Shown here: one piece after another, positions 1 to 7,054 of the stretch
How positions within the stretch are numbered: position 1 is the stretch's first letter
Layout: each line of letters starts with the position of its first letter
From: UBA3792 sp045576895
GTDB lineage: Bacteria; Bacillota; Clostridia; Christensenellales; CAG-138
Reading direction: 5' to 3'
DNA: 9,818 bases
Assembly (NCBI GenBank): GCA_045576895.1
Contig: JAZNHI010000250.1
Span: 1 to 9,818, forward strand
Made by a program: the position numbers and the translations under genes
Notes under the pieces: model-generated
Databases searched by the model: none
The model's input: only the letters and a program-made list of their open reading frames with translations
What the model was told of the DNA's origin: nothing

Positions 1-927
1 CACGATCCCCTTCCTTGTCCACTCGATCGTGAACATCGTGCTCCTCAGTCCGAACAGGTTCCGCGCCTGCTTGCCGGTGATCGTTGTTTTGCCGAGCCGA
101 AGCGTTTCCACGCGTCCGCTGTCGTACGCCTTGGCAATCGCGATCCCTTCCCGGACGTTCTCCGCGTCAATCCCGCTTTCCGGATACTTCGCCGCGATCA
201 GTTCGACGAGCGCGTCCGTTCCGAAGTCCACATCCTCCTCCCGCATCGGATCCTCATAGGGACTCAGAACGCCGCGCAGATACGGCAGCGCGTTTGCATA
301 GACGTGCTCGGAGTCCTCGGTCTGTCCGCCGGAACAGGCGTGATACAGCGCGTCGCACAGCTTACCGTTATAGACCAGCACCTCGCCCGCCGTCTCCATC
401 ACTGCCTGTGCGACCCGGTTGTAGTTTTCCGCGTAATCCTTCCCCCAGGTGTTCTGCATCCGCTCATGCGACGAAAACGCCTGACAGCACTTGCTGTTCG
501 TGCAGACGTCGGCGTCCGGGTTCGTGTGGCAGCCGCCGTGCACGACGCCGTACAGCGTATAGGTGCGGGAGGCGACCGCCTGTGCCTTCAGCGCTTCAAA
601 GCTGTAATACGCCGGCATCTCCGCCGAAACGACGCCCACGATGTATTCCTCTAGATCCATGTCCACGAGCTTGTCCGCCCGATGATCGTAGACCTTGATC
701 GTCGTCGTTTCCGTCCAGTCGAAGTAGGCATAGAGATCGACGATCGTAGGCGCGGGCGTCACGGTCCCGATCTCCCCCGTTCCCGCATTCGAACTGCAGG
801 ATTCCGGCTTCTGCGGCTGACGGTTCGTCAGCACCATCCGCATCAGAAGGAACAGCAGCACCAACAGTACAAACAGCGCGGCGCACATGCCGATCAGTTT
901 TATGGGGTTTTGTTTCTTTCTCTTCAT
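1..927 (-). CDS. spoIID: Stage II sporulation protein D (SpoIID), partial (3' end outside window)
   Basis: The frame is open for 309 codons from the ATG at 927 to the window edge, with no stop, so the C-terminus is missing. SpoIID is the membrane-anchored lytic transglycosylase that cuts peptidoglycan glycan strands during engulfment of the forespore, acting with SpoIIM and SpoIIP. Visible features are a basic N-terminus (MKRKKQ), one membrane helix at about residues 10-33, a linker, then the SpoIID/LytB domain. This contains LEEYIVGVVSAEMP at 92-105, where Glu103 matches the catalytic glutamate of the family, then EALKAQAVASRTY at 111-123, a Cys/His-rich loop at 130-148, and ALYHACSGG at 193-201. 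The family is usually about 340 residues, so some 30 are missing, including the usual C-terminal GHGVGMSQ-type motif. A stop codon two codons upstream of the ATG rules out a longer start. No Shine-Dalgarno is seen. It is divergent from the dnaD-like gene. The identification is secure. Confidence 0.95.
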   Translation of the reverse strand, partial: MKRKKQNPIKLIGMCAALFVLLVLLFLLMRMVLTNRQPQKPESCSSNAGTGEIGTVTPAPTIVDLYAYFDWTETTTIKVYDHRADKLVDMDLEEYIVGVVSAEMPAYYSFEALKAQAVASRTYTLYGVVHGGCHTNPDADVCTNSKCCQAFSSHERMQNTWGKDYAENYNRVAQAVMETAGEVLVYNGKLCDALYHACSGGQTEDSEHVYANALPYLRGVLSPYEDPMREEDVDFGTDALVELIAAKYPESGIDAENVREGIAIAKAYDSGRVETLRLGKTTITGKQARNLFGLRSTMFTIEWTRKGIV

Positions 928-934
928 AGTTCAT

Positions 935-940
935 ATTATA
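935..940 (-). promoter_or_regulatory. Probable -10 box of spoIID, 7 nt from the start codon
   Basis: On the minus strand TATAAT is followed by atgaact and then the spoIID ATG at 927. A transcript starting 7-8 nt downstream of the box would begin at or next to the ATG, so the mRNA would be leaderless. No good sigma-A -35 is seen at 16-18 nt. In Bacillus subtilis spoIID is read by sigma-E, but the sequence here does not match the sigma-E consensus well, so the sigma factor is not assigned. Confidence 0.5.
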
Positions 941-998
941 ATGCCGCGTTACAGAAAATACCAGCTATTTTTGGTCGTACCGAAATTCCCGCTTTCCG

Positions 999-1028
999 TT
1001 GCAATCTCCGTGAAAGCCGTGCTATAAT
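999..1028 (+). promoter_or_regulatory. Promoter of the dnaD-dnaC-rsmI operon
   Basis: A sigma-A-like promoter has -35 TTGCAA (999-1004), an 18-nt spacer and a perfect -10 TATAAT (1023-1028). Only 6 nt (acgggt) separate the -10 from the ATG at 1035, so the expected transcription start falls on the A of the start codon. This predicts a leaderless mRNA. It is back to back with the spoIID promoter. Confidence 0.65.
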
Positions 1029-1034
1029 ACGGGT

Positions 1035-2222
1035 ATGAATATCCGTTTTTCTCCCGAAGCCGCGCGCCGCGAAATGACGCCGGTCGACAATCTGTTTTTC
1101 CTCGAATACATGCCAGATGCGGACGGCATGTTTGTGAAGGTATACCTGTTCGGATTGATGCAGTGCTATCACCCCTCGCTTTCCGATACGGACATCGAGA
1201 ATGCGCTCGGTCTCAGCGAGACGCAGATCCGGTGCGCTTTCGTGTACTGGCAGGCGAAGGGGCTTGTGCGCATCCGCAGCGACGAACCGCTGACCGTAGA
1301 GTATCTTCTGACCGAACAGCCCGCCGTGACGACCGCGACCTCGCTGAAGTACCGCCGGTTCCTCGACTCCGTCAACGCGCTGCTTTCGCCGCGTTCGCTC
1401 GACATGCGCGAAACGAAAGCCCTGTACGACTGCATCGAGCTCTACGGGCTGGAAGAAGGCGCGGTGCTTGCGCTCGTCGCATACTGCATCGAGCTGAAAA
1501 CCAAGCGCGTTTCGACCAACTATATCCTGACCGTCGCGCAGGAATGGAGCGAGCGGAACATCAAGACGCAGGGCGCCGCGGAAGAATACGTTGCAAATTA
1601 CCGTGTGCAGAAGCACGGCGCAGCCGAGGTGCTGCGCCGCTGGAACAAACACCGTCCGCCGACCGTCGACGAAATGGCGCTGTACGACCGCTGGACGAGC
1701 GAGCTCGGCTTCGATTCCGAAACGGTCCTCACCGCCGCCGCGCGCATGACGGACGTCGCTTCGCCGACGTTTGCGGTCCTGAACGACCGGCTTTCCGACA
1801 TGAAGGAGCGCAGTGTCACGGACGTGGAGGCGATGGACGCGGCCGAGCAGAAGAACGCCGCGGACCGCGAGTTTGCGCGCATGGTCTATGCGCGGCTCGG
1901 AAAGATCGGCGCGCCGGACAAAACGACGATCGCGCAGCTTGCCATGTTCCGCGACGAAAAGCGCATCCCGCGCGAAGCGATCCTGCTTGCCGCGGACGAA
2001 TGCGCAGGCGCGGAGCGCGCGCTCGGCATGCTGAAAAAGACGCTGTCCGACTGGGCGGGCGAGCACATCGAAACGCTCGAACAGGCGGAAGCCGCGCTGA
2101 ATCGGCCGAAGCCCGCGCCCGCCAAAAAGAAAAAGAAGAACGCGGCTCTGCTCTATGAGCAGAAGCCGATCTCGGAAGAGGATTTCAACAACCTGATCGT
2201 GAACCTGAGCGAGGATCTATGA
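1035..2222 (+). CDS. DnaD-domain replication initiation protein
   Basis: This 395-residue protein belongs to the DnaD/DnaB (Gram-positive) replication initiation family, which remodels DNA and helps recruit the helicase loader at oriC or at restarted forks. An N-terminal winged-helix-like part (about residues 30-90, with SLSDTDIENALGLSETQI) is followed by a DDBH2-type helical domain at about 121-190 carrying the typical YILtvaqeWsernIkT signature (163-178). A second copy lies at about 205-260, and a possible third at about 285-350. A lysine-rich run (KKKKK) at about 364-368 precedes an acidic C-terminal tail that ends SEEDFNNLIVNLSEDL, which may be a partner-binding peptide. The last codons overlap the dnaC-like start by 4 nt (ATGA), so the two are translationally coupled. 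The pairing with a DnaC-type ATPase fits clostridial genomes. The start is the first ATG after a TATAAT box and has no Shine-Dalgarno. Whether it is the orthologue of B. subtilis DnaD or DnaB cannot be decided. Confidence 0.88.
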   Translation: MNIRFSPEAARREMTPVDNLFFLEYMPDADGMFVKVYLFGLMQCYHPSLSDTDIENALGLSETQIRCAFVYWQAKGLVRIRSDEPLTVEYLLTEQPAVTTATSLKYRRFLDSVNALLSPRSLDMRETKALYDCIELYGLEEGAVLALVAYCIELKTKRVSTNYILTVAQEWSERNIKTQGAAEEYVANYRVQKHGAAEVLRRWNKHRPPTVDEMALYDRWTSELGFDSETVLTAAARMTDVASPTFAVLNDRLSDMKERSVTDVEAMDAAEQKNAADREFARMVYARLGKIGAPDKTTIAQLAMFRDEKRIPREAILLAADECAGAERALGMLKKTLSDWAGEHIETLEQAEAALNRPKPAPAKKKKKNAALLYEQKPISEEDFNNLIVNLSEDL

Positions 2223-3133
2223 CGAACGAATTACAACGCTATTACAGCGATCTGCGGGACAAAAACCGCCGCATCCGCGAAAAGCGCATCGAAGAGTGCG
2301 AACAGAAAAACGCGCGCTTTCGCTCGCTTTCCGAACAGCCCGGACTGGTGTTTCAGCAGTGCGGGCTCGGCAAAATGACCGCTGCCGCCGCAATGTCGCG
2401 TCTCGGCGCGATCGAAGCGGAGCGCAGAAACCTGCTGATTTCGATGGGCTACCCGGGAAACTATCTCGATCCGATCTATACGTGTCCGCTGTGCAAAGAC
2501 ACCGGCGAGGTCGGCGAACCGAGCCGCCTCTGCGCCTGCGCGCTCAAAAAGCAGCAGGAGCTGCTTTTGGCGGGATCCCGCATCAACGACCGCGAAACCT
2601 TTGCGAATTTCAACGATGCGATCTATCCGACCGAGGAGCAGAAAAAGCAGGGACTCGGCATGAAACGGTTCTGCGAACGATACGTATCGTCGCTGCCGAA
2701 TCCCGAGAAGCCAAACCTGCTGATCGTGGGACAGAGCGGGCTCGGCAAGAGCTTTTTCAGCAACGCGATTGGCTATGCCGCAATCGAAAAAGGCATCCGC
2801 ACCGTCAAGACGACCGCCTATCAGTGCATTCAGGATATCCTTTCCGGCATCGACGCACGCGAAGACGCGGCGGCGCAGTTCCTGTCTGCAGGGCTGCTGG
2901 TGCTTGACGATCTCGGCACCGAAGCCATGGTGCCCAACGTCACGGTCGAAACGATCTTCCGCATTCTGAACGAACGCACAGCCGCGCAGCTGCCGACCGT
3001 GCTCGTTTCCAATCTCGACCGAGACGGACTTTTCGAGCGCTACGGCGAACGCGTCGCAAGCCGCATGATCGACGCCGCGCTGACCTCCATCGTTCTTCTT
3101 CGCGGGGAAAACCTGCGCACGAGGACCCGCTGA
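2219..3133 (+). CDS. dnaC: DnaC/DnaI-type replicative helicase loader (AAA+ ATPase)
   Basis: This 304-residue AAA+ ATPase is expected to load the replicative DnaB-type hexameric helicase onto DNA, with the DnaD-domain protein encoded just upstream. The N-terminal third is helical and charged. It is followed by a zinc-type motif CPLC...CAC (Cys89, Cys92, Cys105, Cys107), as in clostridial DnaC/DnaI-like proteins. The ATPase core has Walker A GQSGLGKS (171-178), Walker B LLVLDD (226-231), sensor-1 VLVSN (261-265) and an arginine-finger region GERVASRM (276-283). All key residues are present. The ATG overlaps the upstream TGA (ATGA) and has GAGGA 3 nt upstream, inside the preceding gene. The stop overlaps the rsmI start (TGATG). 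The symbol follows common clostridial annotation; dnaI would be an equally fair name. Confidence 0.9.
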   Translation: MTNELQRYYSDLRDKNRRIREKRIEECEQKNARFRSLSEQPGLVFQQCGLGKMTAAAAMSRLGAIEAERRNLLISMGYPGNYLDPIYTCPLCKDTGEVGEPSRLCACALKKQQELLLAGSRINDRETFANFNDAIYPTEEQKKQGLGMKRFCERYVSSLPNPEKPNLLIVGQSGLGKSFFSNAIGYAAIEKGIRTVKTTAYQCIQDILSGIDAREDAAAQFLSAGLLVLDDLGTEAMVPNVTVETIFRILNERTAAQLPTVLVSNLDRDGLFERYGERVASRMIDAALTSIVLLRGENLRTRTR

Positions 3134-3945
3134 TGCTGTACCTTGTTGCAACGCCCATCGGAAACCTCGGCGATCTTTCTCCGCGCGCAGTCGAGGTCCT
3201 GTCCTCGGTCGACATGATCTACTGCGAGGACACGCGCCATACCGGGCTTTTGCTCAATCACTTCGACATCAAAAAACCGACCCGGTCGCTGCATACGCAC
3301 AACGAACGCGAACGCACCGAGGAAGTGATCGGCGCGCTCAAAGACGGGCGCGATATCGCATATGTTTCCGACGCGGGTATGCCGGGTATCTCCGATCCCG
3401 GCGCCATGCTCGTGGAAGCCTGTCAGAGAGAAGGCCTCCCCCATACCGTGATTCCCGGTCCGAGCGCAGCGGTCATCGCCGCCGTGCTTTCGGGGCTTCC
3501 CGCGCAGCCGTTCAGCTTCTTCGGCTTTCTCCCGCGCGAAGCAAAGCCGCGCCGCGAAACGCTCGAAGCGATCGCAAAGCTCGACCATCAGGTCATCCTC
3601 TATGAAAGCCCGCACCGTGTACAGGCGACGCTCAAAGACCTTTTCGAACGCTTCGGCGACGGTCCCGCCGCCGTGCTCCGCGAGCTTACCAAGAAGTTCG
3701 AGACCGTGGTGACCGGCTCGCTGTCCGAACTGATCGAACGCTTTTCCGAGGAGCCCAAGGGCGAATGCGTGATCGCGTTCATTCCCGGGCATCCGTCCGA
3801 TGATCCCGCACCGGATCTCGACGGTCTTCTGACGACGCTTCTCGAAACGGAATCCGTCAAGGATGCCGCGGCGATTGCCGCCGAGCGCCTCAGCCTTCCG
3901 AAAAAGCAGGTTTACAAGCGCGCGCTGGAATTGAAAAACAACTGA
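3133..3945 (+). CDS. rsmI: 16S rRNA (cytidine1402-2'-O)-methyltransferase RsmI
   Basis: RsmI uses S-adenosylmethionine to methylate the ribose of C1402 in the decoding centre of 16S rRNA. At 270 residues the protein is near normal family length and complete. Family motifs are VATPIGNLGDLSPRA (5-19), CEDTRHT (31-37), VSDAGMPGISDPG (78-90), IPGPSA (107-112), YESPHR (157-162) and RELTKKFE (183-190). The C-terminal helix ends in KKQVYKRALELKNN, as in other RsmI proteins. The ATG at 3133 shares one base with the stop of the helicase-loader gene, and GAGGA at 3121-3125 gives a Shine-Dalgarno 7 nt upstream. It is the last gene of the operon; a strong hairpin begins 6 nt after the stop. Confidence 0.97.
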   Translation: MLYLVATPIGNLGDLSPRAVEVLSSVDMIYCEDTRHTGLLLNHFDIKKPTRSLHTHNERERTEEVIGALKDGRDIAYVSDAGMPGISDPGAMLVEACQREGLPHTVIPGPSAAVIAAVLSGLPAQPFSFFGFLPREAKPRRETLEAIAKLDHQVILYESPHRVQATLKDLFERFGDGPAAVLRELTKKFETVVTGSLSELIERFSEEPKGECVIAFIPGHPSDDPAPDLDGLLTTLLETESVKDAAAIAAERLSLPKKQVYKRALELKNN

Positions 3946-3950
3946 TACAC

Positions 3951-3982
3951 AAAAATGAGAGGATCGGATCCTCTCATTTTTT
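3951..3982. terminator. Bidirectional rho-independent terminator
   Basis: The arms 3951-3965 and 3967-3981 are exact 15-nt reverse complements (AAAAATGAGAGGATC / GATCCTCTCATTTTT), leaving a tight loop. The T-run at 3977-3982 serves rsmI on the plus strand. The A-run at 3951-3955 becomes a T-run on the minus strand and serves the lipoprotein gene, whose stop is at 3994. One element therefore ends both convergent operons. Confidence 0.92.
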
Positions 3983-3993
3983 CGTTCTGCTAT

Positions 3994-5193
3994 TTATTCT
4001 CCCAGTCGGATCTTTTCGATCATCTCCGCGTTGCGGACGGTGTATGCCGGATCGGAAAGCTTTTCCCGCAGCGTGTTCATGCACTGTGCGCCGAGCAGCT
4101 GATTCACGATGCGCTCGCGCACGCCGGGATAGCGGTCGATCGGCACGGTGCCGGTCTCGCCCTCCACGCGCAGGAACAGATAGAACGCGCGCTTGCCGCC
4201 CTTTTCGATCGTCAGCGTGCCGACGCCGCCCACGGGCACGTCCTTTGCGGCGTTATACAAGCCCTCGAACAGCTCGTCGTTTTCCGCAACGGCAAGGTCC
4301 GTCATAATGCCCTGCGACGCGAACTCGTTGTCGCTGCTCGCATACAGCTTCTCGAAATCCGTTTCCGCCTGCTGCCGATACGCCTCGATCTGCTCGTCGG
4401 TCGGCTCGGTCTTTGCAAACAGCCGCACGAAGATCGCATTCTCCGGGATGTACAGCGACGGGAACGTGCGCGATCCCGTCAGATAATGGTAGAGATACTG
4501 CGAGTACATGCCGGGCGTATAGCGGTCGGTGAACGTCTCCTTCACGACCCGTGCATAGCCGGTTTCCAGTTCCTCGTCCGTCAGCGTGTGCGTCGCCTTG
4601 TAATCCGTCAGGATATGGTTATAGAGCATACCCGCCTTCATGCTGCGGATGAACATCTCCGTGTACCGTTCCTCGGTGAAGCCGTTCGCCTTCAGAAACG
4701 CCTCGCGCGATTCATAGGTCCCGCCGCCCGACTTGAGCTGATCGGAAAGCTTCTCCTCCGCGTCTTCCTCCGCCTGTTTGAGATAGCTCTGCTCCGCGAT
4801 ATCCAGCTGATACCCCGCCTTTGTGCCCGTATCGATCGCCGCCGCTTCCAGCGCGAGCTCGTGGAGAACGTCCTCGCAAAGCGCGTTCATGCCCTCCTCC
4901 GTACGCGTGTCATAATACGCGTACAGATAGTTGATGTTCGGATTCGACACGTATGAAAGATACTTTTCGCGGTCGTAGAGTTCATACTCCCGAATGATGC
5001 CGTATCGATCGTTGAGATGATAGCGGTATACGGAAGCATAGACCGGCTCGTCGCCGACCGTCAGCACGACGTCGTCCGCGCCGGGTACATATGCTTCTTC
5101 CGGCGCTTCGGGCTGCACCGGCTGCTCCGTTTTGCCGCAGGCAAACAGCAGCAGCGCCGCAAGCAGCAGCGGGATCAGACGGATCTTGCGCAT
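3994..5193 (-). CDS. SurA/PrsA-like peptidyl-prolyl isomerase-type lipoprotein
   Basis: This 399-residue predicted lipoprotein would sit on the outer face of the cytoplasmic membrane. The ATG at 5193 gives a textbook lipoprotein signal: MRKIR, a hydrophobic stretch, then lipobox LFAC with the lipidated cysteine at residue 19. It has GGAAG about 7 nt upstream within the end of the preceding gene. An ATG 21 nt further upstream would overlap that gene and adds nothing useful. After a Pro/Glu linker, VVLTVGDEPVYASVYRYHL (42-60) resembles the N-terminal SurA/PrsA chaperone segment (VATVNGEKI...). The region about 235-380, with FVRLFAKTEPTDEQ, DFEKLYASSDNEFAS and DVPVGGVGTL, follows the layout of a divergent parvulin (PpiC) domain. 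It probably helps fold or secrete exported proteins, though isomerase activity is not certain. It is the last gene of the minus-strand operon, 4 nt after the nucleotidyltransferase stop. The family call is moderate; lipoprotein status is strong. Confidence 0.75.
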   Translation of the reverse strand: MRKIRLIPLLLAALLLFACGKTEQPVQPEAPEEAYVPGADDVVLTVGDEPVYASVYRYHLNDRYGIIREYELYDREKYLSYVSNPNINYLYAYYDTRTEEGMNALCEDVLHELALEAAAIDTGTKAGYQLDIAEQSYLKQAEEDAEEKLSDQLKSGGGTYESREAFLKANGFTEERYTEMFIRSMKAGMLYNHILTDYKATHTLTDEELETGYARVVKETFTDRYTPGMYSQYLYHYLTGSRTFPSLYIPENAIFVRLFAKTEPTDEQIEAYRQQAETDFEKLYASSDNEFASQGIMTDLAVAENDELFEGLYNAAKDVPVGGVGTLTIEKGGKRAFYLFLRVEGETGTVPIDRYPGVRERIVNQLLGAQCMNTLREKLSDPAYTVRNAEMIEKIRLGE

Positions 5194-5197
5194 AGAC

Positions 5198-6112
5198 TTA
5201 CTTCCAGAGTTCATCGGGATACTGTCCCTCGTCCTTCATCTTCCGGATCGCCGCTTTGAGAATCGGCAGGTCCGGACGGTTGGTGATGCCGTGCCAGCGT
5301 GCGGAGGTCTCGAGCACTTCGATGCTGATCTTGCCCTCCTGCATCAGCGTGTCGAGCACGCGCGGGAGCAGGTATTCGCACTTCAGGGGGTTCTTCGGCA
5401 GGTTCTCGTCAAGGAACGCCGGGAAGCGGTTTTCGAACTCGTCGAGCACGTTCCGCTGCAGGCCGAACAGGTTCATGGAAACGAGCGTGTCGAGGGCAAG
5501 CGGGGTGTAGGTTGCGCCGTCGTCCTCGGTGAACGCCGCCGCGCCGTCGCGCTTTTCGATCTTCAGCCGCTCGGTGAGCGTAACAAGCTTGCCGTCCGGT
5601 CCGATCTCGCAGACGCCGCGCGCCACGGAACCGAAATCGCTGAGCGTGTTGCCGAGCTGATAGCCGACCATGGCGTACTCGCTTTCGGTGTGCTCCGCGC
5701 TCAGGAACGCATAGATCTTCTTGTATGCGTCCGCGCCGTAGAAGTCGTCGGCGTTCAGCACGGCAAAGGGCGCGTCGAGATGATCCTTTGCGCAGAGGAT
5801 CGCGTGCGCGGTACCCCACGGCTTGACGCGGCCTTCGGGGATCGCATAGCCTGCGGGAAGCTTGTCGAGCGACTGGAACGCATACTCGAGCTGCACATGC
5901 GGACGGATGCGCCTGCCTACGCGCTCTTCGAAGTCCTGCTCCATCTCCTTCTTGATGATCAGCACGACCTTTTCAAAGCCTGCGCGGACCGCGTCGAATA
6001 CGGAGAAATCGAGGATGACATGATCGTGATCGTCGATCGGCTCGATCTGTTTCGGACCGCCGAAACGGCTGCCCATGCCTGCTGCCATGATCAAAAGAAT
6101 CGGTTTTTTCAT
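5198..6112 (-). CDS. Sugar-phosphate-type nucleotidyltransferase
   Basis: This 304-residue protein has the Rossmann-like NTP_transferase fold that transfers a nucleotidyl group from an NTP to a sugar- or alcohol-phosphate, giving an activated precursor. The N-terminal signature LIMAAGMGSRFGGPKQ (7-22) binds the NTP phosphates. PWGTAHAILCA (98-108) and VLNADDFYG (118-126) supply the base/sugar-binding and metal-binding segments, with the aspartates of NADD intact. SMNLFGL (212-218) and WHGITNRPDLP (273-283) resemble conserved segments of related nucleotidyltransferases. The start at 6112 is preferred because GGGAG lies 7 nt upstream and the AAGMGS motif falls at the usual position; a start 42 nt earlier would run into the DUF2156 gene. 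The substrate cannot be read from sequence. Its neighbours (DUF2156 protein and an exported foldase) suggest an envelope component. Confidence 0.85.
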   Translation of the reverse strand: MKKPILLIMAAGMGSRFGGPKQIEPIDDHDHVILDFSVFDAVRAGFEKVVLIIKKEMEQDFEERVGRRIRPHVQLEYAFQSLDKLPAGYAIPEGRVKPWGTAHAILCAKDHLDAPFAVLNADDFYGADAYKKIYAFLSAEHTESEYAMVGYQLGNTLSDFGSVARGVCEIGPDGKLVTLTERLKIEKRDGAAAFTEDDGATYTPLALDTLVSMNLFGLQRNVLDEFENRFPAFLDENLPKNPLKCEYLLPRVLDTLMQEGKISIEVLETSARWHGITNRPDLPILKAAIRKMKDEGQYPDELWK

Positions 6113-6119
6113 TGAAATG

Positions 6120-6124
6120 CTCCC
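6120..6124 (-). promoter_or_regulatory. Shine-Dalgarno site that fixes the nucleotidyltransferase start
   Basis: GGGAG on the minus strand sits 7 nt before the ATG at 6112, in the 13-nt gap after the DUF2156 stop codon (6126-6128). It supports the 304-residue start over the ATG at 6154, which would overlap the upstream gene. Confidence 0.8.
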
Positions 6125-6125
6125 T

Positions 6126-7037
6126 TCATTCTGTTTTGATAGCTGTATCGTCACGCACCGTGACGAGAAACTTTTCCCGAAGCTCCAGCGGCTTATAGTT
6201 CAGTTTGGAATACCGAAGCCCCTCGTCGCCGCCGTCGTCCTCGCGGTTCAGATACTTCGCGTCCGGAAAGCTTTTTACGAACGCCTGCGCCATTGCGGGA
6301 TATGCGCCGGGCACGTCCGGCATCGCCTTTTCCACGTGCTCGAAGAGCATGTCGCGCTTCATCTCGCCGATCGCCATCGCAACGATCCTGCCGTCCGTCC
6401 GGAGCGCGATCGCCGTCTGTCCGAGCGCGTCGCGATGCAGCAGAAGATCCTTTGCGCCGTTCCACTCGTTTTCTTCGAGCGGGGAGAACTCCGGATGCTT
6501 TTCGTGGAAGCGATCCAGAAAGGCAAGGCATTCCCGTTCGGTTTCCGCGTCCGAAACGACGACGGTCTCTGCGTCCGGATGCTCGCGGTAAAAGCGGTTC
6601 ACATGGTTCTTCTGCCCGTGATACGCCTTGCCGGAAAAGGTGCGGAAGCTTTCGGCATCGTAGATATAATCCGCCCAGTCGCGCACGCTTTCCGCCTGCA
6701 GCCGGTCGCCGTAATGCGCCGTGAGCTTTGACATCATGCAGCGCGGCGCAACGCAATAGCGCAGCGGGATCCCCCGTTCCTTCGCGTCCGCTTCATTCGC
6801 CTTGCACGCCGCTTCAAAATCCCCCGCGCCCAAAGGCACGGTATAGCACTCGCCGTATGCACCGTAGTTTGCGCGAATGCACAGCATGCCTTCGACGATC
6901 GCGTAATACGACACGTAGATATTGCGCCACTGATACACGGCGCCGATCGTATTGTCGCAGATCCCGCAGGCATATGCTTCGAAGAACGGCTTCAGCGCCG
7001 ATATGTTTTCGCCGGTAATGCGTTCGTAGTTCACCAT
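6126..7037 (-). CDS. DUF2156 / LPG-synthase C-terminal-like (GNAT-fold) protein
   Basis: This 303-residue protein matches the DUF2156 family, related to the cytoplasmic catalytic domain of MprF (phosphatidylglycerol lysyltransferase), a double GNAT fold that moves aminoacyl groups from tRNA. Diagnostic segments are WADYIYDAESFRTFSGKAYH (121-140) followed by QKNHVNRFYRE (142-152), and KYLNREDDGGDEGLRYSKLN (261-280) followed by YKPLELREKF. There is no transmembrane segment, so unlike MprF it is a stand-alone soluble form without the flippase half. Many such proteins have no known substrate. It is the first gene of a three-gene operon, with AAGGAG 5 nt before the ATG and a sigma-A-type promoter just upstream. 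The family call is firm; the reaction is unknown. Confidence 0.85.
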   Translation of the reverse strand: MVNYERITGENISALKPFFEAYACGICDNTIGAVYQWRNIYVSYYAIVEGMLCIRANYGAYGECYTVPLGAGDFEAACKANEADAKERGIPLRYCVAPRCMMSKLTAHYGDRLQAESVRDWADYIYDAESFRTFSGKAYHGQKNHVNRFYREHPDAETVVVSDAETERECLAFLDRFHEKHPEFSPLEENEWNGAKDLLLHRDALGQTAIALRTDGRIVAMAIGEMKRDMLFEHVEKAMPDVPGAYPAMAQAFVKSFPDAKYLNREDDGGDEGLRYSKLNYKPLELREKFLVTVRDDTAIKTE

Positions 7038-7054
7038 AAAAACTCCTTTTTTTC

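Noticed and set aside
596..934. Minus-strand frame starting at the ATG at 934, overlapping spoIID
   Set aside because: It is an out-of-frame reading of spoIID. The SpoIID motifs are all in the frame starting at 927.
936..2066. Long antisense open frame opposite the dnaD-like gene
   Set aside because: Its translation is rich in Arg, His and Ala without family motifs, and it lies opposite a gene with clear DnaD-domain signatures. Such frames arise from GC-rich codon use.
2231..3151. Antisense open frame opposite the helicase-loader gene
   Set aside because: The plus strand has intact Walker A, Walker B and zinc motifs; the antisense product has no recognisable domain.
3040..3792. Antisense open frame opposite the end of the loader gene and rsmI
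   Set aside because: RsmI motifs on the plus strand are complete, and the antisense frame straddles two real genes.
3955..6115. Two long plus-strand frames (3955-4956 and 5132-6115) opposite the lipoprotein and nucleotidyltransferase genes
   Set aside because: The minus-strand genes have a lipobox, nucleotidyltransferase motifs and proper ribosome sites. The plus frames start inside a terminator or inside a gene and show no motifs.
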